From contig NC_081414.1 of the NCBI RefSeq assembly GCF_030272615.1, forward strand, positions 525,801,137-525,865,136: a DNA stretch of 64,000 nucleotides. Reading direction: 5' to 3'. Shown piece after piece: positions 1-11,766 of this stretch. This DNA comes from Cryptomeria japonica (lineage: Eukaryota > Streptophyta > Pinopsida > Cupressales > Cupressaceae). The position numbers and the translations under genes are program-made. Numbering within the stretch: position 1 is the first letter of the stretch; the number at the start of each line of letters is the position of its first letter. The notes under the pieces were generated by a model, which saw only the letters and a program-made list of their open reading frames with translations, did not search any database and was not told where the DNA came from.

Positions 1-1430
1 TGACAAATCCCAATTTAAATTTTGGGCAAAATATTAATGGTAATGAACAGAGAAAGAAGAAGATTTAATTCAATTTCTTCATTCATCTTTTTTTTTTTTT
101 AACACCCAGGAAGAATTTCTTTGGAAACACAAAGAGGGCAAATTTGGCAAAATTTTGCCAGCATAGCCCGCAAATTTGCACAAATCAAAACTTGAAAACA
201 ACTCAGAAAATCAATTCCTTTCATTCTACACAAATGGAGGAAATGATCACAAAAAATTTATAATAATAAAAGAAGAGACTATCCAACCTGCAAAGCACTC
301 CAGGAAGTAATTTGTGGAAGAGTTTCAACCTTGCAACCAAATTTCCAAATCCCAGTTCGTTCTTCCAATTGGATTTTCAAATTTGTCTTCCAAAAATATT
401 TCTTCCCTTCTCTTGAACTCACATGCCATATATTCAAAAAATAAGGAAATCTGATTTACCTTTCCCATGAATAATTCTTTTTCTTTCAACAAATAAAATC
501 CAAAAGTTAAATAGAAATGTAAGAAAAAAAAAGTTTTTATTTATTTTACATTTTCTATTTTCTATGAGACTTTAACTCAACATGGTATTTGAAATTTAAA
601 TAGAAAAGAATATACTTGCTTCTTTATCCAATATTTTAATACAACTTAACACAATATATTAAGCAAATTTAACCATTTAATTATAGCAACTTCATCTATT
701 TAATTAAATCAATAACTCAAAGGCATATTAAACAACTAATTACGCCAACACAAAAATAACATCATTCACTCAATTTAATAACTATTTAAATATCGAAAGA
801 ACACAAAACGAGGAATGATCAAACGATGACTCACAAAATGAAAATATTAAAGCACCGTGACTCGCATACCGGTCAAACGGGAAAGACGACCGACTGACAA
901 CACTCACATGAGTGTGATTGCGGTCAAGTTAGGGTCCAACCACTATCTCCTCCACTCCCATCGGACACATAAGGCATGCTCAAACCTGTGAAACCAGGTG
1001 GAGTCGATACCTCGTACCTACCCGGTACTTGTACCTGCAATGTCCTGCACCCACGAACCACACATGCATATAAACAAGTATATAACAGGCACGACACACA
1101 CACCGATGAAAGAGAATTGTGACGTTCCCTGTCTCACCAAAGTGAGTGAAGAAAAATCATCCCCTCGCATCCCATACACTTGCAAAAACGAAACATATAA
1201 ATAGCACATCGCACATATAACCTAAAAGTGTCAGTCCATGATAATAATCCATAAAAATAACATTAATCATAAGTCTTGAAACACTGCAAGAAAACATACA
1301 TCGCATATCCAGTTAAAGCATGAAATAACATCGCATAAAGTTTGAATCAATATACAATAATGTATCCACGGAACAGTCAATTGAAATCAAACATAAGTCC
1401 AAAAAGATCTAATCGAAGAGGGGTACTACA
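1..1430. repeat. 3' part of a long LTR (probable), cut by window edge
   Basis: Non-coding sequence that ends in TACTACA at 1424-1430. It shares a block with the LTR candidate at 41680-45527: a CCAGGTGGAGTCGAT core at 994-1008, matching 45018-45032. The core lies 400-500 bases before the end in both copies and is followed in both by similar CATATAAACAAG-like and GAGAAT-like stretches. Short ORFs here look accidental. The 5' end lies outside the window, and the family is inferred only from this resemblance. Confidence 0.45.
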
Positions 1431-2260
1431 AACAACAAGTAATCCAAAGGATATAGTATTCACAAAATTCACACTTCTTTATACTTATACTTAATAATTA
1501 GTATAAACCAAAAAGATGTAGAAGGGGAAGACAATAAAAACATATAGATATAAAAGAATAGAAGAGAATAGAAGAAAGAAAATAATGAATGATATGAGAT
1601 AAAGTGATATAGGAGAGAGACGTGTATAGGATAGAATATAATATTATTTAAGTACAAATATTTCATCTATCAACACTCTATATGAAAATACAATATATCA
1701 CAAGCTGGTCTAACTTATTTATAATGCATTACGATATATGATGTGCATGTTAGTAATCATATTATTAATTTTACTTATAACAAGACTATATAATTCTTAA
1801 TATTCCTCTTACCACTCATTCTATTGCATAAATACAATACTCAAGTAACTTAGGCGTATATCCTCAATTGGTGCCCATTATTGCCAACATCTTGGTTTTA
1901 TTGTTAGGACCTTTGTAAAGTGATAATAAAAAAAATAGATATCATTTTTGGTAGTAAAAAAAAACTAAAAAGGAATGTAGACAAATAAGAGAAAAATATA
2001 TGGTTTGTGATAGAAACCTCTAGATTTTAGTCTTATGAGAGAGAGTTAGGTTCCTAGGGAATGATAATTGGAAAACGGGGATCTTGAAGGGATATAAAAG
2101 AGATGTGTTTATTAGAAAGAAAAAAATGAGGATAATCCATTAAGGATTTTAAAAATGTCAAATAAATAAAAAAATTCATGACAAAATGAAATAACAAGAA
2201 ATAGAGAGAGAAAAGTGGAGAAATTGTTTTAGCAATGGAATCGAACATAGAAGAACAATG
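1431..2260. other. AT-rich spacer, no gene seen
   Basis: About 830 bases of AT-rich sequence with GA-rich stretches near 1550-1620. I see no coding pattern, RNA gene or clear repeat. It begins directly after the putative LTR end. Confidence 0.5.
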
Positions 2261-2660
2261 ACTGAAATGATACCAAAAATATATATATATATATATATGA
2301 TATAAGGATGGAAAATTATAGGGAAACCAAATTGGAGTGCACTAGAAGTATTATTTTTACCAAAGATAATGAATGTGCGACCTGAGGCTCAGGCTAATGT
2401 TTCGAATATCACTGTGCAAGAACCCTGAGTTGTTACATGGATGGATGGTCCGACTGAAATGATACAAAATAAATAAATAAATAAAATAAAATAAAATGGT
2501 AGAAGGATGGAAAATTATAAGGAAACCAAATTGGAGTGCACTAGAAGTATTATTTTTACCAAAGATAATGAATGTGCGACCCGAGGCTCAGGCTAATGTT
2601 CCGGATATCACTGTGCAAGAACCCAGAGCTGTTACATGGATGGATGGTCCGCAGGGTTGG
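2261..2660 (+). repeat. 199-bp direct tandem duplication
   Basis: Two near-identical copies follow each other with a period of 199 bases; GGATGGAAAATTATA begins at 2306 and again at 2505. Copy 1 contains an (AT)n run at about 2279-2298. Copy 2 has AAATA/AAAT repeats at the same place. Copy 2 is open for 61 codons and ends in MDGPQGWTSWPDT at 2681, while copy 1 has a TGA at the matching place. It may be the end of a retrotransposon reading frame, but I do not recognise the protein. Confidence 0.8.
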
Positions 2661-2742
2661 ACCTCATGGCCTGACACCTGATTGATGAATTAGAATCCCT
2701 TTGTTCACATTTTGGTCATAGTCTTATTCATTTTGTATATGT

Positions 2743-2800
2743 CATGTTGACAGTTTGTATTAGCCATGTTGACAGTTTGTATAAGCCCTGTTGACAGTCT
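2743..2800 (+). repeat. Three short 22-bp tandem units
   Basis: The motif GTTGACAG occurs at 2746, 2768 and 2790, a strict 22-base period. The first two units read nearly identically (CATGTTGACAGTTTGTAT). Confidence 0.75.
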
Positions 2801-4724
2801 TATCACATGCATGTATTGGGAGTTTATTGTAGTCTTATGTAGACCCTCCTGAACATCTGTGTCATGGTGGGATTTTCCATAGTGGTCTGTTGGGCAGTGT
2901 AGACTGTTTTGTCGATATTTTGTATTAGCTTCATACCTTATAATTAATTTAAAAAAAGAAAGATAATGAATGTTGGAACAAGGAGAGAATTTGAAAATTC
3001 TACAGATGTCATTGCTAAGAGTGTTGAAGAGGAAGTAGATAAAAAGAACCCACAATTATAAGAATTAAGAACTAGTTAGTGGAATGAGGAGGCTACAACT
3101 AAGCCTAAGAATTCTATGGACCCTAGAATGGTTCCATAAATAGAGAAGAAAGGGATAATCGTATTGTTCCATAACAAAGTTACATTTGAGGAACTCAAAG
3201 GACATCTACACAAAACAACTAGGATTATACAGACATTAAAAAAATAGATTAAACAATAGATAATGTCTAAGCAGTCGTTGGAAGAAAGTATAGCGGTAGG
3301 TTTGTTCCACCATCCAAACTTTTTAATCATGTGCCTCAACTAGAACCTAATTGTTCTAATCTAAAGATGCCATTTACAAATGGATTTGAAGAATTATTAA
3401 TCTGTCTAACAAAATTTAAATCTCTAAATATTAATATAATGTTGTAAGTAAAATTTTGGGATTACGAAGAGATAAAAGTTTGGGATTACAAAGAGATAAA
3501 ATGGTAAGTAGTTTGATTTTTCAAGAAGATAAAAAGAGTATGGAAGAATATTAAATGGAAAACATGATCAAGGACCTTGCTATAGATAAGTTATTGAGAT
3601 AATTAATGAAAAATGGGAAAACCACATATCAATTGATGAAAATATTTAACTAATAAAAATGCATATTGTAAATTGAAATTGTCAAATAGAGAGGTGAACC
3701 CCTAAACCAAAAGTCATCCCTAGTGTTAATTAAGACAAGAAGAGTACTAACAAAAGGTATACATAGTGATCAAACTTTAGAAAGAGAATCAAAGACAATA
3801 ATTATAACGGATTGTGAAAAAATATCAAGATGTGAGCTCTTTGATATTAATTAGAGAGATATAAGGTAATAAATAGGAAATTAATGAAGAAAAAAAACTA
3901 TGATAGGAAAGTAGTAAGGAAAATAGATCAATCCAAAATCAAGGGATAATGTGTTGATAACTGTGGTAGAACCATTTCTTAGCCTAAGAAAAACCTAGAT
4001 AACATTCTTATAATATGGACACAATAAAATTACCACTCTTTGGTAATGACACTATCTTTTTTAAAATTTAAATGCAAAATAGAAATAAACATACATGCAA
4101 GTCTCTATTCAAACCAAAGAAAAACCTCTAGATAAAACTCGCAATGAAATAACACTAGCACTTGCACCCTAAGGAGGTGCAAGGGCTACGTTGATAGGAA
4201 ATAATAACTTATAAGCGAAGATTTTTATTTTGATATGTGATTTGTGCACAAAATAGTTTATTTTGAAAGACAAATAATCAAAGTATTTATATACAATCTT
4301 GGTAGAGACTTTTAAAAATTATCAATCTTATACATTTGGATCTTGCTTGTTTGTTTCTAGTTTGAAGTTGACTTTTCGTTGTGGTTGGTATGAATGAGCT
4401 TGAGGTTACCTTAAATGTTGTTTATTCTCTGATTTTGTTCTGCACATTGAAACAAGAAGTTAGTGGTATTTTAGAAGGAATGCATGGATGGTTTTATGAG
4501 AAGGTTAAAAAATATACAAATTTGAAAGTTTGTGAAGAAAAGAAAGGAAGCATTAAACATTTGATGTAGAAATTTATGAATAGCAAGGAACAACAATATA
4601 TTTTTTTGTATAGAATCTTAAATTGAAATTGTGTACCTTTTGTTCATTACAATGAGAGTTGTTGTAGTCGAGGCTCCTCCCTTTTCTTGATAATTGTGTA
4701 TGGATTATTCTTCATTCTTGAATA
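2801..4724. other. Decayed sequence, no identifiable gene
   Basis: Low-complexity AT-rich sequence. Short plus-strand patches around 3060-3640 have a faint gag-like look (for example a charged stretch near 3530-3600) but are full of stops and frame changes. No structure is defined well enough to name. The 3' end of the Helitron described next should lie here if it survives, but I could not identify its CTRR terminus and hairpin. Confidence 0.4.
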
Positions 4725-7700
4725 TCAATCAAAAGAGAAAGATGGTTCTATAGGGAGGTCCTTTATTGATTTAACCCTTGATATAGCTGTAAAAGTTAAC
4801 CCTTGTCTTTCTGTTGTACCTATATCAATTGTAGCTTTGGATAGTATTAATCCTTGGGATTTATGTATGGTGGTCGCCCATGCCATGGATAGTGTAACTT
4901 GTCTTTGATTACGTAGAAATATGGATGTTATAGGTATACTTTTTGGAGCATCTTTATTCCAAGGTGGGCCATTGTAATTATCAAATCGGACAATTACATA
5001 CAAAGGTAAATTTGGGGGCTTTGACCCAGTTAAGTATAGAATATCTAGCACCTCTCCAAGTGATCCATTGATGAGGCATGCTTATATCCATAGGTTTGTT
5101 GTTAAAATTGTTCATTGGCCTCTACATAGCAGGATTTCATGGGAAAGTTGGTTAGAATCATTATCACCATTTGGTTTTATGTGTGTTTTGATTGCAATAC
5201 TAAGTACAACTGGTAGATAGTAGTTTAAGCATTTTTTTTGTTGTGCATTCTAACTAAATCATTAGTGGAGTATAGGTGCATGGCTTGGTCAAATTTATTT
5301 TATTCGTCAATATATAGTAATTTTTTTGTGCGGTTCATTAGTAATTCCCAATCTCGTTCAGTTGGTTGTGCATCACATATGTTTTGTAATATTCAACGGA
5401 AGTCAATTTGATCTTGAGTATCACCTTGTTGTCAAATATTGTTTGAAGTGTCACATTTGTAGTGAATTGTTCCCATAAGAACTTGGAATTCGAGTGTGAT
5501 GCACAGATAGGCTTGTCCATAACAGGTGGTAGTTGTGTTAGGTCACCAACAAGAATGATTGATGTCCCACTAAAGCACAAGTTTTGTTGACCTAGGGGAA
5601 AGTTTCACGTGATCTTTTATCTATTTTCAATAGTAGTTTTGGTCCTATGAAGCTCATCTCATCAATAAGGAGGTATTTTATGTGTTTCATATGTTCTTGA
5701 AATATTAATAGTGATTGTCCCCTTAATGGTTGTATTTCTCATATTAGAATCTTAAGGGCAGAATGTATAGTTGAGGCATGTTGAATGCTGCAATTCCTAT
5801 AGGAGCAACAATAAGGAGCGAGTTATATTGTTTTGATGCTATACTCCAAAGTGCATATCTAATGTAGTGAATTAGGTAGGATTTGTTTGTCCCTGTTAGT
5901 CCTTGTATGATGATGTGCAATGGTGGGTTGAAAGAATTCTCATTATAATGTTTTTTAATAATGCTAAGTGCAAGTTCTTGTTTGGATGACGGTGGATATG
6001 GTGGATCATTGAATTGTAGCATGAATTCTTCATCTTGTTCAAACATCTTGTTTATGCTTATGAAATGTTCAACAGTGTCATGTAAATGAGGAGGAATAGA
6101 ACATTCATTCCATCTATTCATATTGTCAAAGTCACGTCTACCAATAATTTCAAGGACATTTAGATTTCCAGTAGTAGCTAGTCCCATTTGTAATAGCAAC
6201 TCCCATTCATTCATATGTATAGTGTTTTCTAGATTTATCTTATTATCAATGTCCTCTTCCTATCCATGGGTATTCTCTAAATCAACCATGCAATCGAAAT
6301 GCCACACATAATATAATTACATTCATTTGTTTCTAATTTATAATAATGTCATCTTTGGTGAGACCTATATCAATTGAAAACGAAAATGCTTGTATAGAAT
6401 TAGGTCACTCCATCAAAATGTTTCAAATTGTTCTGAATCCTCATTTAGAATAGCATAGAATTGAGGAAAGACATTGACAATTGCATTTTCCTTCCTTTCC
6501 ATTTGCACCCTTTGTGAGTGGCAGAAAATGAGAATGATCTAGCAAAATCAATCAATGTTATTATTTCCATCTCAAGAGGGCGTTGTATGTAGGAGTGTAG
6601 ATAGCTCAATTGTAATGCATTTTCATTTGGGTTTCTTTTTATTCAAAGAAATACTTTTCTTCCAACATTTAGTGTCATAAATGATCGATTGCAAACAACA
6701 AGTGGTAGTTTTTGAAGCATATGGCATGTCTCTTGTACACTTATATCACAGTCTACAATGATTTCAGTCATAAATTTGCGATATGCTACTATTGCTTGGT
6801 CTTCTATTTCTTGCTTTTTACAAATTTGTGTTAACATATCAATACAAGACTCTAATTTTATTTCTTCCTTGGATGCATGTTTTGTTATATATTTAAGAAC
6901 AAGTGATTTTGATACAACTAGTTGGCAATCCATATTAGCTCTCCATATTGAAATCATTTATGGGCAATGTATGTTCAACCTATCATCATTTCGTGCAGGG
7001 GTATATGTTTTTTTTCCCGATTCGTTACATGACAAGGAAGAGCTATCACATTCAATCCAAGGAGCTTTGTAACATAACTCTATATATTGGCCTCACTTGC
7101 GAAGGCATGTTGCCTCTGTACATTTTGTGTACCTCTGAACACGGTTGATCAATTCTTCATAGTCAACAAGTGTGTTTCTAGAGAAGATCTCAGTTGTATT
7201 TAGCAAACAAGGATCTTCTTGCAAGGATTTGTGCCTTGTGTTGTTTCTGTCAAATGATGCACGAGGATTTGATGCACTAACGTATTTGTCAAAGAATGGC
7301 ATAGCTGTTTCTACAGCAGCAGATTCCTCCCTGTCAAGTTTGTCCATGTCTGGTGCATTGTCAAGCCAAATGAATCCATGTATATGTGCAGAGCCTCGAT
7401 GTTGCCATTCATATCTATACCAATAATTTGTTGCACATAGGAGTTTCTCTATTACTTCTTCGCGAAATAATGTGAAGCATTGATGCAAATATAGGGATGT
7501 GGTATGAGGATTATTGATAATGTTGTTTGTGCGATCTTTGTTAGTTCGCAGTTTGGACGACATGCCATTAACAAATAGTCAATGTAAATCTGGCCATTTT
7601 GTATCTGCACAACTTAATGTGAAGAAGAGAGTAGGGGATCCTATTTGGCTAATCATATTTGATAGCTCACCACGACACTTGTTCCAATATGAGCGGGTTC

Positions 7701-8085
7701 CTCTTAAGGAAGAACCAAAATGCATCAATTCTTCGGCTAGCTGAGTATTGGGCATTTGTTGTAAGTGGAGGCGAAAACTATCGATGGCGTTTGGTATGGA
7801 ATCCTCTACATTTTGCTTGACAAAAACAGAGGAAAGTCCTTGGCTTCAATGTCTCATCATTAGATTCAATACAAAATATTGAAATCTTAGATGGTGTCCA
7901 AATCTATTATCATGAAACCTCATCACGTGCAACACATATTCATGCATCTGAACTTGCCTATATCGTGGTTGCAATTGCAATGCAATACCATTTGGGAAGA
8001 GTGTGGGAAAAGCCATGTCTAGAAGGCCCTCAGTATTGTATTGTGGCCAATGAGAAAGGGTATCACATTCATCTATAATTGTGTC
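4725..8085 (-). pseudogene. Helitron Rep-helicase (RepHel) pseudogene
   Basis: Remnant of the Helitron rolling-circle transposase, a HUH nuclease fused to a PIF1-type helicase. Reading right to left there is AFPTLFPNG (about 8000), then the Rep block GSPTLFFTLSCADTKWPDL (about 7590-7650). The HUH block RGSAHIHGFIWL lies near 7380 with the HxH pair intact. The nuclease tyrosine region WRANMDCQ...YITKHASK lies at about 6870-6950, where the second tyrosine usual in this family is replaced by H. The helicase follows: Walker A degraded to GLTGTNKS (about 5890), Walker B GDLTQLPPV (about 5520), and the C-terminal TIHKSQGL...AISRVKS (about 4770-4850). Nonsense codons (for example TGA at 7579-7581) and frameshifts separate the blocks, so it cannot make an active protein. 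Transposon ends were not found. Confidence 0.88.
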
Positions 8086-9575
8086 TTTTTGGCTTCACAT
8101 GTACAGAATCGGTTCAAACCCTGACCAACACAAACTTTGTGTTACATCATTTGTGTTATAAAATTACCATGTGCGAGTTTAGTTAAGAACTACGCAGCAT
8201 AACTGTGTAAAATTTGTTCTAGTGCAAAATGCTATAACCCTAAATTTAATAGTAATTATGATCATAATTCTAAATGTAATTGAATTCTAATAAAATCTTA
8301 TATTATCACTCCCTTTTTATTTTTCTATTATATCATTCATACTTTTTTTTATCAATATGTATATCAATGATATTGACAGGTAGATTTTTATATTCTTTAC
8401 TTAATATTAATATTTAATTAATTTGTGTAAATAACTCCTACAACATATGGTGGTGAAAACAGATCTTATCTCCCCTTACATTCTATCAATTTAACTACTT
8501 CAATCTTCTATTGACATTTTTTCATTATCCTTACATCTCATTATTTTTCGGTTTATAATTGTATTATCAAATTTTAGTCACTTATTTTATTATTTTGATT
8601 CTTCTAATTGAAATGTCTAGCCAGCCAATATTTATTTTTTTTACTTCTACCATTCTTTTTCTAGTACTTCTATAGTGCTTACCTATTTTGATAATTAAAT
8701 TTATAATCTTACTCTTCCATTCTTATTATGATCTGTCACTAACAAAATATTGATGATAAATCTATTTTTTTAATCCTATTCCGATAATAGATGATTAACT
8801 GTTCCAAAACATTGATACAACAAACAGATTAAAATCTAAAACTGAAGTCATCAAAAATTGTTTGTGCTATACCTGAGGGCATTGGATTCTTGAATTGCTT
8901 AATACATCATATCACAGGCAAGCAACATCTATCGGAGAATTGAATATGTTGGGATGGAGTATTGTAGATGATAAAACAATTCCAAGTGGCTCACACATAG
9001 GATGCGTATCTTGCATTTGTTCTGTAACTGGTTCTATAGGTTGGTTGGCTGTGCAAGCCTAAACTGTAATGTTTTGTTTGAAGAGTAGATTGGACATGTG
9101 AACACTGCAACGACTTCACAGTTAAGCGCCGATTAGTGTCCAACATAGGTTTGGAGGAAACTATTGGACAGATGGCTGTAAATTTGATTTGCTATTTAGC
9201 TTTGTATGAACGAAGCATCGAGTGTAACTGTAATAAAGTTTTTTCCTCACAAAAACACAAATAGCAATATAGGATAGAAACGTTAATTTGTTTTGAATCC
9301 AAAATGGAAATACACCCATTACTGAGTTTAATGCCAAATTCTGAAACAATCTTTCCACAGAATTTGCAGCATTTTGCGGATGTGGACAATGAAAATATCT
9401 ACACTACATCGTATACATAAGGCATAAGCAGGGTTTTTCCAGTAGTGTATGGTGGTCGCTACTGTCTCAACGAAAGAAAACATTGACATTAGATTTCTTC
9501 TCATTTTTTACAGTAGAGATTTGCAGTTTTAACTTCTAAGGTCAAGAAATGTTTCTTTTGAGTTTATTTATATTT
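8086..9575. other. AT-rich spacer; possible relic of a foldback element
   Basis: No coding pattern. Around 8770-8850 a stretch with CCAAAACATTGATA and AAAATCTAAAACTG loosely resembles the right arm of the inverted repeat at 9576-9763, so this may be a decayed relative. The Helitron 5' end (TC) could lie in this interval but has no recognisable flag. Confidence 0.35.
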
Positions 9576-9763
9576 TTGTTGTTTTTTGTTTCTGGATTTT
9601 AAGTGTGTAATTTTTTTACATCAACGTTTCTGATCATACTCAATGATCCATCATCAGGATATTCTCATCCTGCAGTTCTTTCATTGTGATGATAGATTAT
9701 TGAATATGATCCGAAACATTGATAAAAATTTACGCAATTGAAATCCAGAAACAAAGACAACAA
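9576..9763. mobile_element. Foldback / MITE-like element with ~75-bp inverted arms
   Basis: The left arm (9576-9655) and right arm (9689-9763) are inverted copies of each other over about 75 bases with scattered mismatches. For example TTTGTTTCTGGATTTTAA on the left pairs with the reverse complement of TTGAAATCCAGAAACAAAG on the right, and GTTTCTGATCATACTCAAT pairs with the complement of ATTGAATATGATCCGAAAC. The apex has its own small CAGGAT...ATCCTG hairpin. It has no coding capacity. The size and architecture suit a MITE or a foldback transcript; no target duplication was recognised. Confidence 0.7.
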
Positions 9764-11241
9764 TCTTGATGAACTGTAGAAATCTAATCTCATTTATTTA
9801 TATTTTTTTCTACCTGATAAATGATTTCTTAAGGCCTTTTATATTACATTTGTATTTGATGTAACTTTCATTGCTTTTGTTTCTATATCTAGTTCTATTA
9901 TTGTCTTTCTTTCTTAATTTAATTTATTTTTATCGAGCAGTTGGCCTATTTAGAAAAAAAAATTGTGACAAACAATTACAGTTTGGAGGCAAATCAGGTG
10001 TCAAATTTTACAGTATGGAAACTGCCAGCACGTATGGCTACATTATATTTTGGGGATACGGGCCTTTTTTATTAGATAATATAATCAAATTGAAGAAAAA
10101 AGTATTTTCTAAGATTTTAGCATAAAATATGGTTTGTTTTACAAGGGTTTTTTTTGGTTAATATATAAAACATTATGGTTGACATTTCTGGAATGTGTTT
10201 TAACTTGTTCAAAAAGGCTTTTCTTTTTATTTACTGAAGAGGCCATGTTTGTAGATCTGAAGATGCTGGTCCATCCAATGCCATAATTCTTCCTAGCAAT
10301 TATAAATATAAGCATAAAGATAAGATAAAGGTATTTATGCATTAATCTGCCTTCACATATAGTATTTAATATTTATCATTGATGTTATCCTCATCATGAG
10401 CTTTTATCTTATTTAGCTAACCAGCAGGAAATTATTGAAAGAAAGAAACTCTTATTTTTTTAATTGAAATTATTGAACGCACAACCTCCCAAACACTATT
10501 TCTTCTCATTTTTTACAGTAAAGATTCACTACCTCAAGCTCTATATAGCATAGATATTTAGCAAACAAATATCACAGCCTTGTGGAAACTTCTACATGCT
10601 CCCAATTAAAACCAAAATTTTAACACCTTAGTACAGTTTTCATCAGGCAAATTAATGCCTAACTAAATTTGTAAAGAGTCGTGGCTACAAAGTGAATTCC
10701 TTGGTTTATAGAAGGCAAAGAGAACACCAGAACCAGCAGAAGATTACAGACATGTGGCTGACCTCAGACACCCTTACCCTAAATTGAACAAATTAGCGAA
10801 GGCACCTTTAAATTTGAGATCTCTAGATTGAAGAATCACATTTGGATTTTTTCTAGGTAAGAACACCTAAACCAAGCAACCACCTGAAGATTCCAAGGCT
10901 GATGTTTTTTCATAACAAAGGCAAAATAATAACAAATTTGGTATATGCAGAAATAAGTTTCAATTAAGTTTTAATTTACAAAATTTCAAAAAAAAATAAT
11001 ACGTTTATAATATTATATCAGTTAAAACAATTCAACCAGATCATTGTTGGCATTGTTATATCAGTAAAATTACAGGATTTGGGCGCTGGTATTTAAGAAT
11101 AAAAAAGATAAATTCTGCTTATCTACCAAGAAAATGGGTATACATATTCAGAATGTAAAAAATGATTTTTTACAGATGAAGAAAGTTAACAACCAATGAT
11201 AAAAACAAGTAAATGATATTTTTAACAATCATGCACATCAG
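9764..11241. other. AT-rich spacer, no gene seen
   Basis: About 1.5 kb without a supported gene. The phrase TTTCTTCTCATTTTTTACAGTA occurs near 9500 and again near 10500, a small dispersed duplication. An 84-codon ORF at 9871-10125 has T-rich, hydrophobic composition typical of chance ORFs in AT-rich DNA. Confidence 0.4.
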
Positions 11242-11766
11242 ATGGATGAGGGTATTACTGATAGAGTTGTTTGTTCAATTGAGAATGATTTGGGGAGTAT
11301 AAACTCGACCCTTCCAATTTCTGCATCTGTTAATCCTTTTGCGGTTTTGGCTACAACAAAGTTGGGTTTTGAAGATAATCCAATTATCCTTGCTTCTCCA
11401 AAGTCATGCAAGAGTTTACCAATTGTCCAAACAACTCTGGTTTTTTCACCATCAGTGGTTTCTCCTAGGAGAGGTAGGCCCTCAAATAATCTTAAGACTC
11501 AAATGGAAATTGATGTTGGAATTCAAAAGACTTTGTCCCTTTCTCCTGCTAGTGGGCAAGGGAGGCGTTCGGTCTCTCTTGGTAGGCCTAAGAAAACATG
11601 CCTAACTCCTGTAAGTGTAAAAAGAAAGAGGAGTAAAAGATCTGTGACTAGTCCTCCTGTGACAAGATCAGGGGCTCTAAAACGTAATTTGCAAGGTTGC
11701 TTTGGGGAAAGCAAAAATTCTCCGATTAATGAGAAGAGGGGAGTTTCGGCCCCTCGAGGACAATGA
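11242..11766 (+). pseudogene. LINE ORF1, C-terminal part only
   Basis: A 174-codon open frame directly upstream of the LINE ORF2. It is rich in S, P, K and R (RRGRPSNN, KRKRSKR, RSGALKR), as expected for the basic tail of a plant LINE ORF1 protein that binds element RNA. The DUF4283-like domain and CCHC zinc knuckle that normally precede this tail are absent, so the element appears 5'-truncated near 11240. The TGA stop (11764-11766) overlaps the ATG of ORF2 (11763-11765) as ATGA. The role is assigned by position and composition. Confidence 0.6.

Noticed and set aside
4381-4569. Plus-strand 62-codon ORF (MVGMNELEVTLNVV)
   Set aside because: No domain, near the Helitron remnant on the other strand, AT-rich, and no supporting context.
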